DNA from: Acetobacteraceae bacterium
GTDB lineage: Bacteria > Pseudomonadota > Alphaproteobacteria > Acetobacterales > Acetobacteraceae
Assembly: GCA_025352375.1 (NCBI GenBank)
Contig: JANXTL010000244.1
Coordinates: 1 to 33,727 of the forward strand
Length of the DNA: 33,727 bases
Direction of reading: 5' to 3'
Position 1 is the stretch's first letter, and every line of letters starts with the position of its first letter. The notes under the pieces were generated by a model, which had not been told where the DNA came from, made no database searches, and was given only the letters and a program-made list of their open reading frames with translations. The translations under genes and the position numbers were made by a program. Positions 25,175 through 32,728 of the stretch are shown here, one piece after another.

Positions 25175-26344
25175 ACCCAACAAAGTCCCCAACACGTACT
25201 CGGTGTGCGCCCCCACCGCCGGTCCGGTCCAAGCAACCACATCCTCCGGCTTATCCCCATCCATCCGGATCGCCGGCCCCGGATGCAGCGTCCGCCCGAT
25301 CAGCGGATCGTCCACCACCTGCACCGATTTCCGAGCCAAAAAGTGCGGGTCGGCGGCGCAATCGGCGATGTCGAACAGGCGGGAGCACGGGACGTCCGCG
25401 GATTCCAGCACAGCCTCGGCCTCCTTCGCCGGCAAGGTCCGAGTCCAAGCCGCGATGACGGCGTCCAATTCCGCTCGCGCCGCGCAACGCAGCCCGTTGG
25501 TCGCATACCGAGGCTCCTTCGCCAGCTCCGGCCGCCCGATCGCAGTCATCAACCGAGCAAAGATGAAATCTGAATTCCCCGCCACGCACAGCCACCGCCC
25601 ATCCGCACACGGGTAGGTGTTGGTCGGCGCGGCGGTTTCGATAGCGGCACCGACCGGCTGGCGCACGCGCCTGTCCATCGCGTATTCCGGCAGCATGCCC
25701 TCCATCAGGCTGAACACGCTGTCCACCAGGTTCACGTCGATCACCCGCCCGCGCCCGGTCCCAGCCACATCCCGTTGCCACAGCGCCGACAGCAGCCCAA
25801 TCGCGGCATACATGCCCGCGAGGTCGTCGCTGATCGAGATACCGCAGCGCGGCGGCGGCAATTCCGACGACCCGGCGGGATGCCCCGTCAGATGCCGGAG
25901 GCCCCCGATCGCCTCCCCAATCGCGCCGAACGCCGGCTTGTCGCGATACGGCCCGTCCTGGCCGTAGCCCGATATCCGCGCGATCGTTAGCCGAGGGTTC
26001 ACCGCATGCAGTTCGTCCGGACCCAGCCGTAGCCGCTCCAGTTGCCCGGCCCGCAGGTTCTCCACCAACACGTCCGACCGCGCCGCCAACTTCAGGACGG
26101 TATCGCGGTCCTTCTTCAGATCCAGCTCCACCGATAGCTTGTTCCGGCCGTGGATGGAGAACCAAACCGAATGACCGTCCACCGCCGCGCCCCAGCCCCT
26201 GAACGGGTCGCCGCCGGGTGGCTCGATCTTGATTACCTCCGCCCCGAGGTCCGCCAGGATTCGCGTGCAAAACGGGGCGGCGATGTAGTGCCCGATTTCC
26301 AGCACCTTGAGGCCCACCAGGGGGCCGGTTCGCTTGGGTAGCAT
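25169..26344 (-). CDS. Class III CoA-transferase (CaiB/BaiF family)
   Basis: Family III CoA-transferase of 391 residues that moves CoA between carboxylic acids through an aspartyl-CoA thioester on interlocked dimers. Family features: GLKVLEIGHYIAAPFCTRILADLGAEVIKIE at the N terminus, the RNKLSVELDLK strand-loop, DVLVENLRAG, and SGYGQDGPYRDKPAFG. The catalytic aspartate is one of D173/D174 in ISDDLAGM. Relatives include formyl-CoA, carnitine and succinyl-CoA-dependent dicarboxylate transferases; the substrate is unknown. The start has GGAG eight bases upstream. It converges with the HMG-CoA-lyase-like gene and is divergent from soxB, sharing a 257-base control region with the sox operon. Confidence 0.9.
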   Translation of the reverse strand: MLPKRTGPLVGLKVLEIGHYIAAPFCTRILADLGAEVIKIEPPGGDPFRGWGAAVDGHSVWFSIHGRNKLSVELDLKKDRDTVLKLAARSDVLVENLRAGQLERLRLGPDELHAVNPRLTIARISGYGQDGPYRDKPAFGAIGEAIGGLRHLTGHPAGSSELPPPRCGISISDDLAGMYAAIGLLSALWQRDVAGTGRGRVIDVNLVDSVFSLMEGMLPEYAMDRRVRQPVGAAIETAAPTNTYPCADGRWLCVAGNSDFIFARLMTAIGRPELAKEPRYATNGLRCAARAELDAVIAAWTRTLPAKEAEAVLESADVPCSRLFDIADCAADPHFLARKSVQVVDDPLIGRTLHPGPAIRMDGDKPEDVVAWTGPAVGAHTEYVLGTLLGG

Positions 26345-26374
26345 GGGCTTTCTCCGTTGGCCGTCGCGCAGCGC

Positions 26375-26409
26375 CCGGAATATTTTTCGAAAAGACGAAA
26401 AATATCCGG
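26375..26409. promoter_or_regulatory. AT-rich palindrome in the CoA-transferase/sox divergent region
   Basis: Arms ATATTTTTCG (26380-26389) and CGAAAAATAT (26396-26405) are perfectly complementary around AAAAGA. CCGG copies on both sides extend the stem to 14 bp with one bulged A. Just beyond lies GTTAA/TTAAC (26414-26430, 7-base spacer). This AT-rich island stands out from the GC-rich surroundings and lies between divergent genes, so an operator is more likely than a terminator (inference). It would also be transcribed in the CoA-transferase leader. Confidence 0.5.
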
Positions 26410-26422
26410 TCTTGTTAACACT

Positions 26423-26451
26423 TTATTAACTTTTCTTCCGTATCTTGCCAA
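26423..26451 (-). promoter_or_regulatory. Candidate promoter of the CoA-transferase gene
   Basis: On the minus strand TTGGCA (26451-26446) and TAATAA (26428-26423) are 17 bases apart. The -35 matches five of six consensus positions, the -10 only three. It would give a leader of about 70 bases containing the AT-rich palindrome. A plus-strand promoter for sox is expected in the same AT-rich stretch but no hexamer pair is convincing. Confidence 0.33.
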
Positions 26452-26487
26452 TCGCGGGATCGCTTCGTGGTCCTGTTTCCTCCCCGA

Positions 26488-26601
26488 TGGCGCCCCAAAG
26501 GCGGCGCCAAACTTTGGGCGGTTCGGCGAAAGCCGGGCCGCCCCTTTTTTTGGGCGAACCGGTTGCTTGCATCGGGGCGAGGGCAGGGCGACACTCGCTC
26601 C
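26488..26601 (+). promoter_or_regulatory. Structured sox leader: candidate transcription attenuator or riboswitch
   Basis: Three structures lie in the leader before soxB. First, TGGCGCC (26488-26494) can pair with GGCGCCA (26503-26509). Second, CCCAAAG (26494-26500) can instead pair perfectly with CTTTGGG (26512-26518). That second pairing takes the first three G of the terminator stem (26516-26543), so it is a natural antiterminator. Third, GGGGCGAG (26574-26581) pairs with CTCGCTCC (26594-26601), eight pairs including one G-U, ending at the base before the soxB ATG, with the only Shine-Dalgarno-like purines (GGCAGGG) in the loop. Mutually exclusive stems plus an intrinsic terminator are the hallmark of attenuation. 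No known riboswitch class was recognised. Confidence 0.55.
26516..26551 (+). terminator. Intrinsic terminator in the soxB leader
   Basis: Stem of 12 bp (GGGCGGTTCGGC pairing with GCCGGGCCGCCC, including two G-U pairs) closed by a GAAA tetraloop, followed by C and seven T (26545-26551). It points toward soxB and ends 50 bases before its start codon. No plus-strand gene lies upstream that needs it (the nearest ends at 25003, beyond an opposite-strand gene), so it most likely controls read-through into sox. Confidence 0.75.
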
Positions 26602-27849
26602 ATGGAATTCTCCCTGTTTTCCCTGGTGCGTCAGGCCTTTGGCGGGGCGGCGTGGCCCAGGCAATGGCGCGACGCCGAACCGAAGCCGGCGTACGACGTG
26701 GTGATCGTCGGCGCGGGCGGACACGGGCTGGCGACGGCCTACTACCTCGCCAAAGAACACGGCATCCGCGACATCGCCGTCCTGGACAAAGGCTGGCTTG
26801 GCGGCGGCAACACCGGGCGCAACACCACCATCATCCGCTCCAACTACCTCCGGGACGAAAGTGCTGCGATCTACGAGCACGCGCTGAAGCTGTGGGAAAC
26901 CCTGTCCCAGGACCTGAACTACAACGTCATGTACAGCCCCCGAGGGGTCATGATGCTGGCGCATAACGAGCACGACATCCGCGTGTTCAAGCGCCACGTA
27001 CACGCCAACCGCCTTCAGGGTATCGACAACGAATGGCTGACAGCCGAGCAGGCGAAGGCGTTTTGCCCGCCGCTGCATATCGGGGGGGATGCGCGATACC
27101 CCGTCCTCGGCGCCGCCCTGCAACGACGCGGCGGCGTGGCTCGGCATGACGCGGTCGCCTGGGGTTACGCGCGCGCCGCGAGCGCGATGGGCGTGGATAT
27201 CGTGCAAAATTGCGAGGTTACGGGGATTTTCCGAAATATCGAAGGCGCCGTGACGGGCGTCGATACCACCCGCGGCACGATCCAAGCCGGTAAAGTGGCC
27301 GTTGTCGCCGCCGGCCACACCTCCGTGCTGATGGGTATGGCCGGGGTGAGGATGCCGCTGGAATCCTTCCCGCTCCAGGCGCTGGTCAGCGAGCCGGTCA
27401 AACCCATCATGCCCTGCGTCGTGATGTCCAACACCGTGCACGCCTACATATCCCAGTCCGACAAGGGGGAACTGGTGATCGGCGCCGGCACCGATTCATA
27501 CATTTCCTACAGCCAGGCCGGCGGCCTCCACATCGCGTCCCACACGCTGGCGGCCGTCTGCGAGCTATTTCCCAGTTTCCGCCGCCTTCGCATGCTGCGG
27601 AACTGGGGCGGGATCGTGGACGTGACCCCGGACCGCTCCCCGATCGTCGGACTGACCCCGGTGCCCGGCCTGTTCGTCAATTGCGGCTGGGGGACAGGCG
27701 GCTTCAAGGCCACACCCGGCTCCGGCCATGTCTTCGCGGCAACCGTCGCGCGCGGCGAACCCCACCCCATCGCCGCCCCATTCAGTTTGGACCGATTTCG
27801 CACCGGCCATCCGATCGATGAGGCCGCTGCCGCCGCGGTGTCGCACTAA
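26602..27849 (+). CDS. soxB: Sarcosine oxidase subunit beta
   Basis: Flavin subunit of the heterotetrameric sarcosine oxidase, which demethylates sarcosine with tetrahydrofolate and oxygen to glycine, methylene-tetrahydrofolate and hydrogen peroxide. The 415 residues fit Sox[14 protein letters not shown] at the start, the FAD-binding [19 protein letters not shown] (about 32-50), the [14 protein letters not shown] loop, and [10 protein letters not shown] with H182. H182 corresponds by position to the His that carries covalent FMN in characterised enzymes. The C-terminal flavin loop is [14 protein letters not shown]. The ATG at 26602 matches the family start; the 45 in-frame residues upstream are leader sequence. 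The stop overlaps soxD by one base (TAATG). Expression is probably controlled by the terminator in the leader. Confidence 0.95.
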   Translation: MEFSLFSLVRQAFGGAAWPRQWRDAEPKPAYDVVIVGAGGHGLATAYYLAKEHGIRDIAVLDKGWLGGGNTGRNTTIIRSNYLRDESAAIYEHALKLWETLSQDLNYNVMYSPRGVMMLAHNEHDIRVFKRHVHANRLQGIDNEWLTAEQAKAFCPPLHIGGDARYPVLGAALQRRGGVARHDAVAWGYARAASAMGVDIVQNCEVTGIFRNIEGAVTGVDTTRGTIQAGKVAVVAAGHTSVLMGMAGVRMPLESFPLQALVSEPVKPIMPCVVMSNTVHAYISQSDKGELVIGAGTDSYISYSQAGGLHIASHTLAAVCELFPSFRRLRMLRNWGGIVDVTPDRSPIVGLTPVPGLFVNCGWGTGGFKATPGSGHVFAATVARGEPHPIAAPFSLDRFRTGHPIDEAAAAAVSH

Positions 27850-28103
27850 TGCTGCTCATCGCGTGCCCCTGGTGCGGCCCCCGGCCGGAAAACGAGTTCC
27901 ATTACGGGGGTGAAGCCGGGATCGCCCGCCCACCCGATCCCTCGGCGGTGGACGACGCGGCCTGGGCGGATTTTCTCTACATGCGGTCCAATCCCAAAGG
28001 CAGGCATAAGGAAAGATGGCGGCACCAATTCGGTTGCGGCCGCTTCTTCAACGCCACGCGCGACACGGTGACGGACCGGATTTCGGGGACCGCCAAGCCG
28101 TGA
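27849..28103 (+). CDS. soxD: Sarcosine oxidase subunit delta
   Basis: Small zinc-binding subunit of the sarcosine oxidase complex (84 residues). The zinc ligands known from the Stenotrophomonas enzyme, C6, C9, H59 and C63, are present at exactly those positions (ACPWCG and RHQFGCGRFF), as are the family features ENEFHYGGEAGIARP and FLYMRSNPKGRHKERW. Its start shares a base with the soxB stop. Its stop overlaps the next start as GTGA, so soxB, soxD and soxA are translated as one coupled unit. Confidence 0.95.
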   Translation: MLLIACPWCGPRPENEFHYGGEAGIARPPDPSAVDDAAWADFLYMRSNPKGRHKERWRHQFGCGRFFNATRDTVTDRISGTAKP

Positions 28104-31100
28104 CCCAGCCCTTCCGCCTCGCAACCGGGGGCCGCATCGCCCGCGGTCGGGAAATCGGTTTCCGCTTCGACGGCCGCACCTACGCGGGATACGCGGGCGA
28201 TACTTTGGCCTCCGCCTTGCTGGCGAACGGCGTCCACCTGGTCGGCCGCTCGTTCAAATACCACCGCCCCCGAGGCATCCTGTCGGCGGGATCGGAGGAA
28301 CCGAATGCCCTGGTTACTGTCGATCGGGGCGGCGGTCGGATCGCCCCCAACCTGCGTGCCACTCAGATCGAACTGTACGAGGGACTGACCGCCACCAGCC
28401 AAAACCGCTTTCCATCGCTGGGCTTTGACCTTGGCGCCGCCGCCGGATGGTTCGGCCCGCTGCTGTCGGCGGGGTTCTATTACAAGACCTTCCTGTGGCC
28501 GGCGTCGTTCTGGGCCAGGCTCTACGAACCCGCGATCCGCGCCGCCGCCGGCCTTGGGAAAGCCCCAAAGCAGGCCGATCCAGACCGCTACGTCCACCAG
28601 TACACCCATTGCGAGGTCCTGGTGATCGGCGCCGGCCCCGCCGGCATCGCCGCCGCACTGGCCGCCGCCAGCACCGGTGTGCGGGTGATGCTGTGCGACG
28701 AACAATCCGAACTCGGCGGTTCGCTGCTGACGGAAACCGGCGCCGTCATCAATGGCAAGCCAGCGTCCGAGTGGCTCGCGGACGCGCTGACCAGCCTCGA
28801 ATCCCGTGTCACCCTGCTGCCCCGCACAACCGCCTTCGGCTGGTACCCCGACAACATGATCGGTCTGGTGGAGCGCCTCACCGACCATGTCGGAATCCCC
28901 GACCCCAACCTGCCGCGAGAACGCCTGTGGCAGGTGCGCGCACGCGCGGTCATCCTGGCGACCGGTGCCATCGAGCGCCCGCTGGTCTTTCCCCATAACG
29001 ACCGGCCCGGGATCATGCTGGCCGGCGCCGCTCGGTCCTTCGTCAACCGCTGGGGCGTGGCGCCCGGCCGTACCGTGGCGATCGCGACGGCCGACGACAG
29101 CGCCTACGCGGCGGCGCTCGATATGCATCGCGCCGGGGTGACGATCGCGGCCATCCTCGACCAACGCCGAAAACCGGGCCCGATCGCCGAGGTCGCCCGC
29201 ATGGCCGGCATGATCGTCCAGGCCGATGCCCGGGTCGAGGCAACCAGCGGCGGGAAGCGTTTATCGGCGATCGGCGTGTCGACCGGGCGGGGGACCATCG
29301 AATGCGATACGCTGCTGATGTCCGGCGGCTGGACGCCCAGCGTGCATCTGTTCTCCCAATCGCGCGGCAAGCTGCGGTTCGATGCGGCAATCGGCGCGTT
29401 TCTGCCCGGCGAGCCAGCCGCCCGAGTCCGATGTGCGGGTGCCTGTGACGGGGTGTTCGGTCTGGCGGCATGTCTGGAGTCCGGCTACGCGGCCGGCGAA
29501 ACCCACACACCCCGCACGTTCTCGGTTTCCGGTGCGCCTGACACCGCGCCCTCCGCCCCACCCGAACCGGCCGCCCCGCATCCCCGCGCCTTCGTGGATT
29601 TCCAGAACGACGTCACCACCAAGGACCTGTCCATCGCGACGCAGGAGGGGTTCCGCTCCATCGAACACGTCAAACGGTACACGACCAGCGGGATGGCGAC
29701 CGATCAGGGGAAAACGTCGAATATCAACGCATTGGCGACCATTGCCGCCTTGACCGGCCGATCGATGCCCGAGGTCGGCCTGACCATTTTCCGCCCGCCG
29801 TATACGCCGGTGACGTTCGGCGCCCTCGCCGGCACCGCACGCGGCGCGCTGTTCGACCCCGTTCGCCATGCCCCGCTGCACGACTGGGCAACAGCGCATG
29901 GCGCGGTGTTCGAGGATGTCGGCACCTGGAAACGCGCCCGGTATTTTCCCCGGCCCGGCGAAACCATGCGCGATGCCGTGTCGCGGGAGTGTCTGGCAGT
30001 ACGCAACGCATGCGGCATCTTCGACGCCAGCACCTTGGGAAAGATCGAGGTGGTGGGGCCGGATGCCGCAGCGTTCCTCAACCGGATGTATGTCAACGAT
30101 ATCGCATCGTTGCCCGTGGGCCGTTGCCGCTACGGGTTGTTGCTGGGGGAGGACGGGTTCGTCCGCGACGACGGCGTGATCGCGCGCATCGCCGAGGACC
30201 GCTTCCACGTCACGACCACCACGGGCGGGGCGGCCAGCGTGCTGCACATGATGGAGGACTACCTGCAGACCGAATTCTTCGACCTGCGGGCTTGGTTGAC
30301 CTCGACGACCGAACACTGGGCGACGATCGCGCTGCAAGGGCCGTTCAGCCGTTCGATCCTGGAGCGGCTGATGGACGGCACCGACCTCAGCACGATGCCG
30401 CACATGAGCGTGCGCGAATGCCATGTCGCCGGCGTCCCCGCCCGCCTGTTTCGAGTCAGCTTCACTGGGGAGGCCGGGTTCGAAATCGCGGTTCCCGCGA
30501 GCCAGGCGCAAGCGGTTTGGGATGCGCTTCTCGCGGCCGGCAGCCCCACGCCCTACGGCACCGAGGCCATGCACGTCCTGCGCGCCGAGAAGGGATTCAT
30601 TATCGTCGGGCAGGAAACCGATGGAACCGCGATCCCCGCCGATCTGGGCTTTGGCGCCATCGGCCGAAACAAACCCGATTTCGTCGGCAAGCGGTCCCTC
30701 ACGCGGCCGGACATGCTCCGCAACGACCGAAGGCAGCTCGTCGGATTGCTGACCGAGGATCCCAAAATGGTGCTGCAAGAGGGGGCGCAGGTTCAAATAT
30801 TACCGTCATGGTCGGGCGCGACCATGACGGTGGGACAGCAATCCCTCGGCCACATCGCCTCCGCCTATTGGAGCGCCACCCTCGGCCGTTCTATCGCCTT
30901 GGCAATGGTCTCCCACGGGCGGCAACGGATCGGCGAAACGATGCTGGTCCCGATGCCGCACGCAACGATCCGCGCCGCTGTCGTCGCGCCGGTATTCTTC
31001 GATCCCAACAATACGCGGCTGCACACCCACCGACATTCCCCCGTCAACGGCGCCATCCCGCCCGCAGCCGGTGCCGTCCCAACAACCACACGCCTGAATG

Positions 31101-31576
31101 TCAGAGCGCCCGCCACCGCCACCGCCGCCATCGGCCTTGCGTTGGGCGTGCTGCTCGGCAGCGTCCCCAACCGCGCCGTGCGCGCCCGCGACCGCGCAGC
31201 CCTCTGGCTTGGCCCGGACGAGTGGTTGGCGATCGCGCCGGCCTCCGATCCCGATCTGCGCGCGCGCGCCACCGCGGCAGCGCACGGCGCCAGCGTGGTG
31301 GATGTGTCGGACGCATTCGAAACCATCGAGGTCGCGGGCGCGCAGGCGGCTTGGTGGATAAATGGGTTCTGCGCCCTGGATCTCGCGCCGCATACCTTCC
31401 CCGTGGGCATGTGTACCCGCACATTGTTCGGCAAGGTGGAGATCATTTTGTGGCGCACCGCGACCACGGTGTTCCACATCGAAACCGGCCGAAGTTACGC
31501 TCCCTATGTCCGCGCGTGTTTGGACGAGGCAGCGCGACAGCCGACCGCGGAAAAAGGGACCGCGCATCCAGATTGA
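28100..31576 (+). CDS. soxA: Fused sarcosine oxidase subunits alpha and gamma
   Basis: A single 1158-residue reading frame that contains both the alpha and gamma subunits of sarcosine oxidase. Alpha part (about 1-973): the N-terminal SoxA cap (FRFDGRTYAGYAGDTLASALLANG, SFKYHRPRGI), the NAD(P)-binding dinucleotide fold VIGAGPAGIAAALAAAS (from about 174), the central FAD/NAD region with ATGAIERPLVFPHND, and a C-terminal GcvT-like aminomethyltransferase domain (from about 569) that binds tetrahydrofolate. Gamma part (about 977-1158): ALWLGPDEWLAIAP, SVVDVSDAFETIEVAG, INGFCALDLAPHTFPVGMCTRTLFGKVEIILWR, all typical of stand-alone SoxG (about 185-200 residues). The combined length equals the sum of both, so nothing is missing. 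The joint (about residues 970-990, HSPVNGAIPPAAG) has no stop codon. The start is GTG at 28100, overlapping soxD. Neighbouring glyA, folD and purU, often present with sox, are absent. Confidence 0.92.
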   Translation: MTQPFRLATGGRIARGREIGFRFDGRTYAGYAGDTLASALLANGVHLVGRSFKYHRPRGILSAGSEEPNALVTVDRGGGRIAPNLRATQIELYEGLTATSQNRFPSLGFDLGAAAGWFGPLLSAGFYYKTFLWPASFWARLYEPAIRAAAGLGKAPKQADPDRYVHQYTHCEVLVIGAGPAGIAAALAAASTGVRVMLCDEQSELGGSLLTETGAVINGKPASEWLADALTSLESRVTLLPRTTAFGWYPDNMIGLVERLTDHVGIPDPNLPRERLWQVRARAVILATGAIERPLVFPHNDRPGIMLAGAARSFVNRWGVAPGRTVAIATADDSAYAAALDMHRAGVTIAAILDQRRKPGPIAEVARMAGMIVQADARVEATSGGKRLSAIGVSTGRGTIECDTLLMSGGWTPSVHLFSQSRGKLRFDAAIGAFLPGEPAARVRCAGACDGVFGLAACLESGYAAGETHTPRTFSVSGAPDTAPSAPPEPAAPHPRAFVDFQNDVTTKDLSIATQEGFRSIEHVKRYTTSGMATDQGKTSNINALATIAALTGRSMPEVGLTIFRPPYTPVTFGALAGTARGALFDPVRHAPLHDWATAHGAVFEDVGTWKRARYFPRPGETMRDAVSRECLAVRNACGIFDASTLGKIEVVGPDAAAFLNRMYVNDIASLPVGRCRYGLLLGEDGFVRDDGVIARIAEDRFHVTTTTGGAASVLHMMEDYLQTEFFDLRAWLTSTTEHWATIALQGPFSRSILERLMDGTDLSTMPHMSVRECHVAGVPARLFRVSFTGEAGFEIAVPASQAQAVWDALLAAGSPTPYGTEAMHVLRAEKGFIIVGQETDGTAIPADLGFGAIGRNKPDFVGKRSLTRPDMLRNDRRQLVGLLTEDPKMVLQEGAQVQILPSWSGATMTVGQQSLGHIASAYWSATLGRSIALAMVSHGRQRIGETMLVPMPHATIRAAVVAPVFFDPNNTRLHTHRHSPVNGAIPPAAGAVPTTTRLNVRAPATATAAIGLALGVLLGSVPNRAVRARDRAALWLGPDEWLAIAPASDPDLRARATAAAHGASVVDVSDAFETIEVAGAQAAWWINGFCALDLAPHTFPVGMCTRTLFGKVEIILWRTATTVFHIETGRSYAPYVRACLDEAARQPTAEKGTAHPD

Positions 31577-31926
31577 AAGCGTACCACGAGGGTTTGGTTG
31601 CGAAGGGAGAACTGGCTGACCCCACATGAACAGGATGGCATTCGCCGGTGCCAACGCGCCGTATCTGTTGGCGCGGGGGCGCCGATACCGGCTCGTCGGT
31701 GGTGAGGACATCGCAATTTGCCCGCGGCGCCGATTCCATACCGCTCGTCAAATCATGGTGCTGCATTTCGAGCTGCTCGATCCTACCATCCGGGAAGTCT
31801 CCCTGGTAGAAGGACAGGGCGGCGAAAATCGGATGATCGATCTCAAATCGTCGTCTGAGCGGTTTTGGAATTTTCTGCGCATCTATCGAAAATGATAGGT
31901 GCCGTTCGGCAAACATGGAGGAAACA
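31577..31926. other. 350-base region without a supported gene, upstream of the SDR gene
   Basis: A plus-strand frame of 89 codons (31626-31895) and a stop-free minus-strand frame cross this stretch, but neither resembles a known family. The plus frame has no ribosome site, and its third-position GC is visibly lower than in the real genes. It may be a decayed gene or long leader. Close to the SDR gene there is a small inverted repeat, CTATC/GATAG with a GAAAAT spacer (about 31882-31897), which could be part of a control site. No terminator with a T tract was found after soxA. Confidence 0.4.
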
Positions 31927-32727
31927 ATGGATTTCACGGGTAAAATCGTCCTGATCACCGGCGCCGGAAACGGCATCGGCCGAGCCACGTCGCTCGGCTT
32001 CGCCACGCGCGGCGCCACCGTCGTCGTGGTTGACCACGACCAGGCGGCGGGGGAGGCCACGGCCGGCATCATCCGCCAGCAGGGTGGCAAATCCAGTTTC
32101 GTCCGCGCCGACGTCACCAAGTCCGCCGACGTGCAAGCCTATGTGAAATATTGCGTCGACACCTACGGTGCTATCGACTGCTTCTACAACAACGCGGGGA
32201 TCGAGGGTGCCGTCGCCCCAACCGCCGAATATGACGAGGAAATATTCGACCGCGTGATTGCGGTGAACGTGAAGGGCGTATTCCTTGGGATGCGGCACGT
32301 GCTGCCGGTCATGATTAAGCAGGGCAGGGGTTCGGTGGTGAACACGGCCTCGGTCGCCGGGCTGGTCGCCTCGCCGGGCATGCCTGCCTACGTGGCGTCC
32401 AAACACGCGGTGATCGGCCTGACCAAGACCGCGGCCGGCGAAGTCGGGCGCGCGGGGATCCGTGTCAATGCCGTCTGCCCCGGCCCGATCGACACCCGCA
32501 TGATCCATTCGCTGGAGGCAATGCTTAACCCCACCGATCCCGACAGCGTCGGCGCCCGCTACCAGCAAAACATCCCCATCGGCCGCTACGGCACGGCGGA
32601 GGAAGTCGCCAACCTCGTGATCTTCCTGTCGTCCGACCTCGCCTCCAATATCACGGGTGCGCAATATGTGGTCGATGGCGGCCGCACCGCGACCGGCGGG
32701 GCGGTGACCAACAATCTGGTGAAGTAA
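31927..32727 (+). CDS. SDR family oxidoreductase
   Basis: Classical short-chain dehydrogenase/reductase, 266 residues, NAD-preferring by the acidic residue after strand 2 (VVVVDHD). Cofactor motif TGAGNGIG (11-18), NNAG (88-91), N114, and catalytic S142, Y155 and K159 (SVAG, YVASK) are all present. PGPIDT and the C-terminal QYVVDGG are family standards. The frame opens at an ATG at 31915, but that codon overlaps a GGAGG at 31917-31921. The ATG at 31927, five bases after it, is the natural start (MDFTGKIVLITG). The alpha/beta hydrolase follows with a one-base gap. The substrate is probably a secondary alcohol or cyclic alcohol (inference). Confidence 0.92.
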   Translation: MDFTGKIVLITGAGNGIGRATSLGFATRGATVVVVDHDQAAGEATAGIIRQQGGKSSFVRADVTKSADVQAYVKYCVDTYGAIDCFYNNAGIEGAVAPTAEYDEEIFDRVIAVNVKGVFLGMRHVLPVMIKQGRGSVVNTASVAGLVASPGMPAYVASKHAVIGLTKTAAGEVGRAGIRVNAVCPGPIDTRMIHSLEAMLNPTDPDSVGARYQQNIPIGRYGTAEEVANLVIFLSSDLASNITGAQYVVDGGRTATGGAVTNNLVK

Positions 32728-32728
32728 C

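Noticed and set aside
26467-26601. In-frame N-terminal extension of soxB (45 codons from an upstream GTG).
   Set aside because: SoxB family similarity begins at [11 protein letters not shown]. The extension is translated from the terminator and hairpin region and reads as low-complexity Arg/Gly/Pro.
29261-30796. 511-codon minus-strand frame opposite soxA.
   Set aside because: Shadow of the soxA codon pattern, with no recognisable motifs.
3884-31576. A glycine-sarcosine cycle formed by the methyltransferase and sarcosine oxidase.
   Set aside because: The genes are some 22 kb apart, and the methyltransferase label does not establish sarcosine or glycine as substrate.
31626-31895. 89-codon plus-strand frame after soxAG.
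   Set aside because: No family resemblance, no ribosome site and atypical third-position composition. Kept only as a description of the gap.
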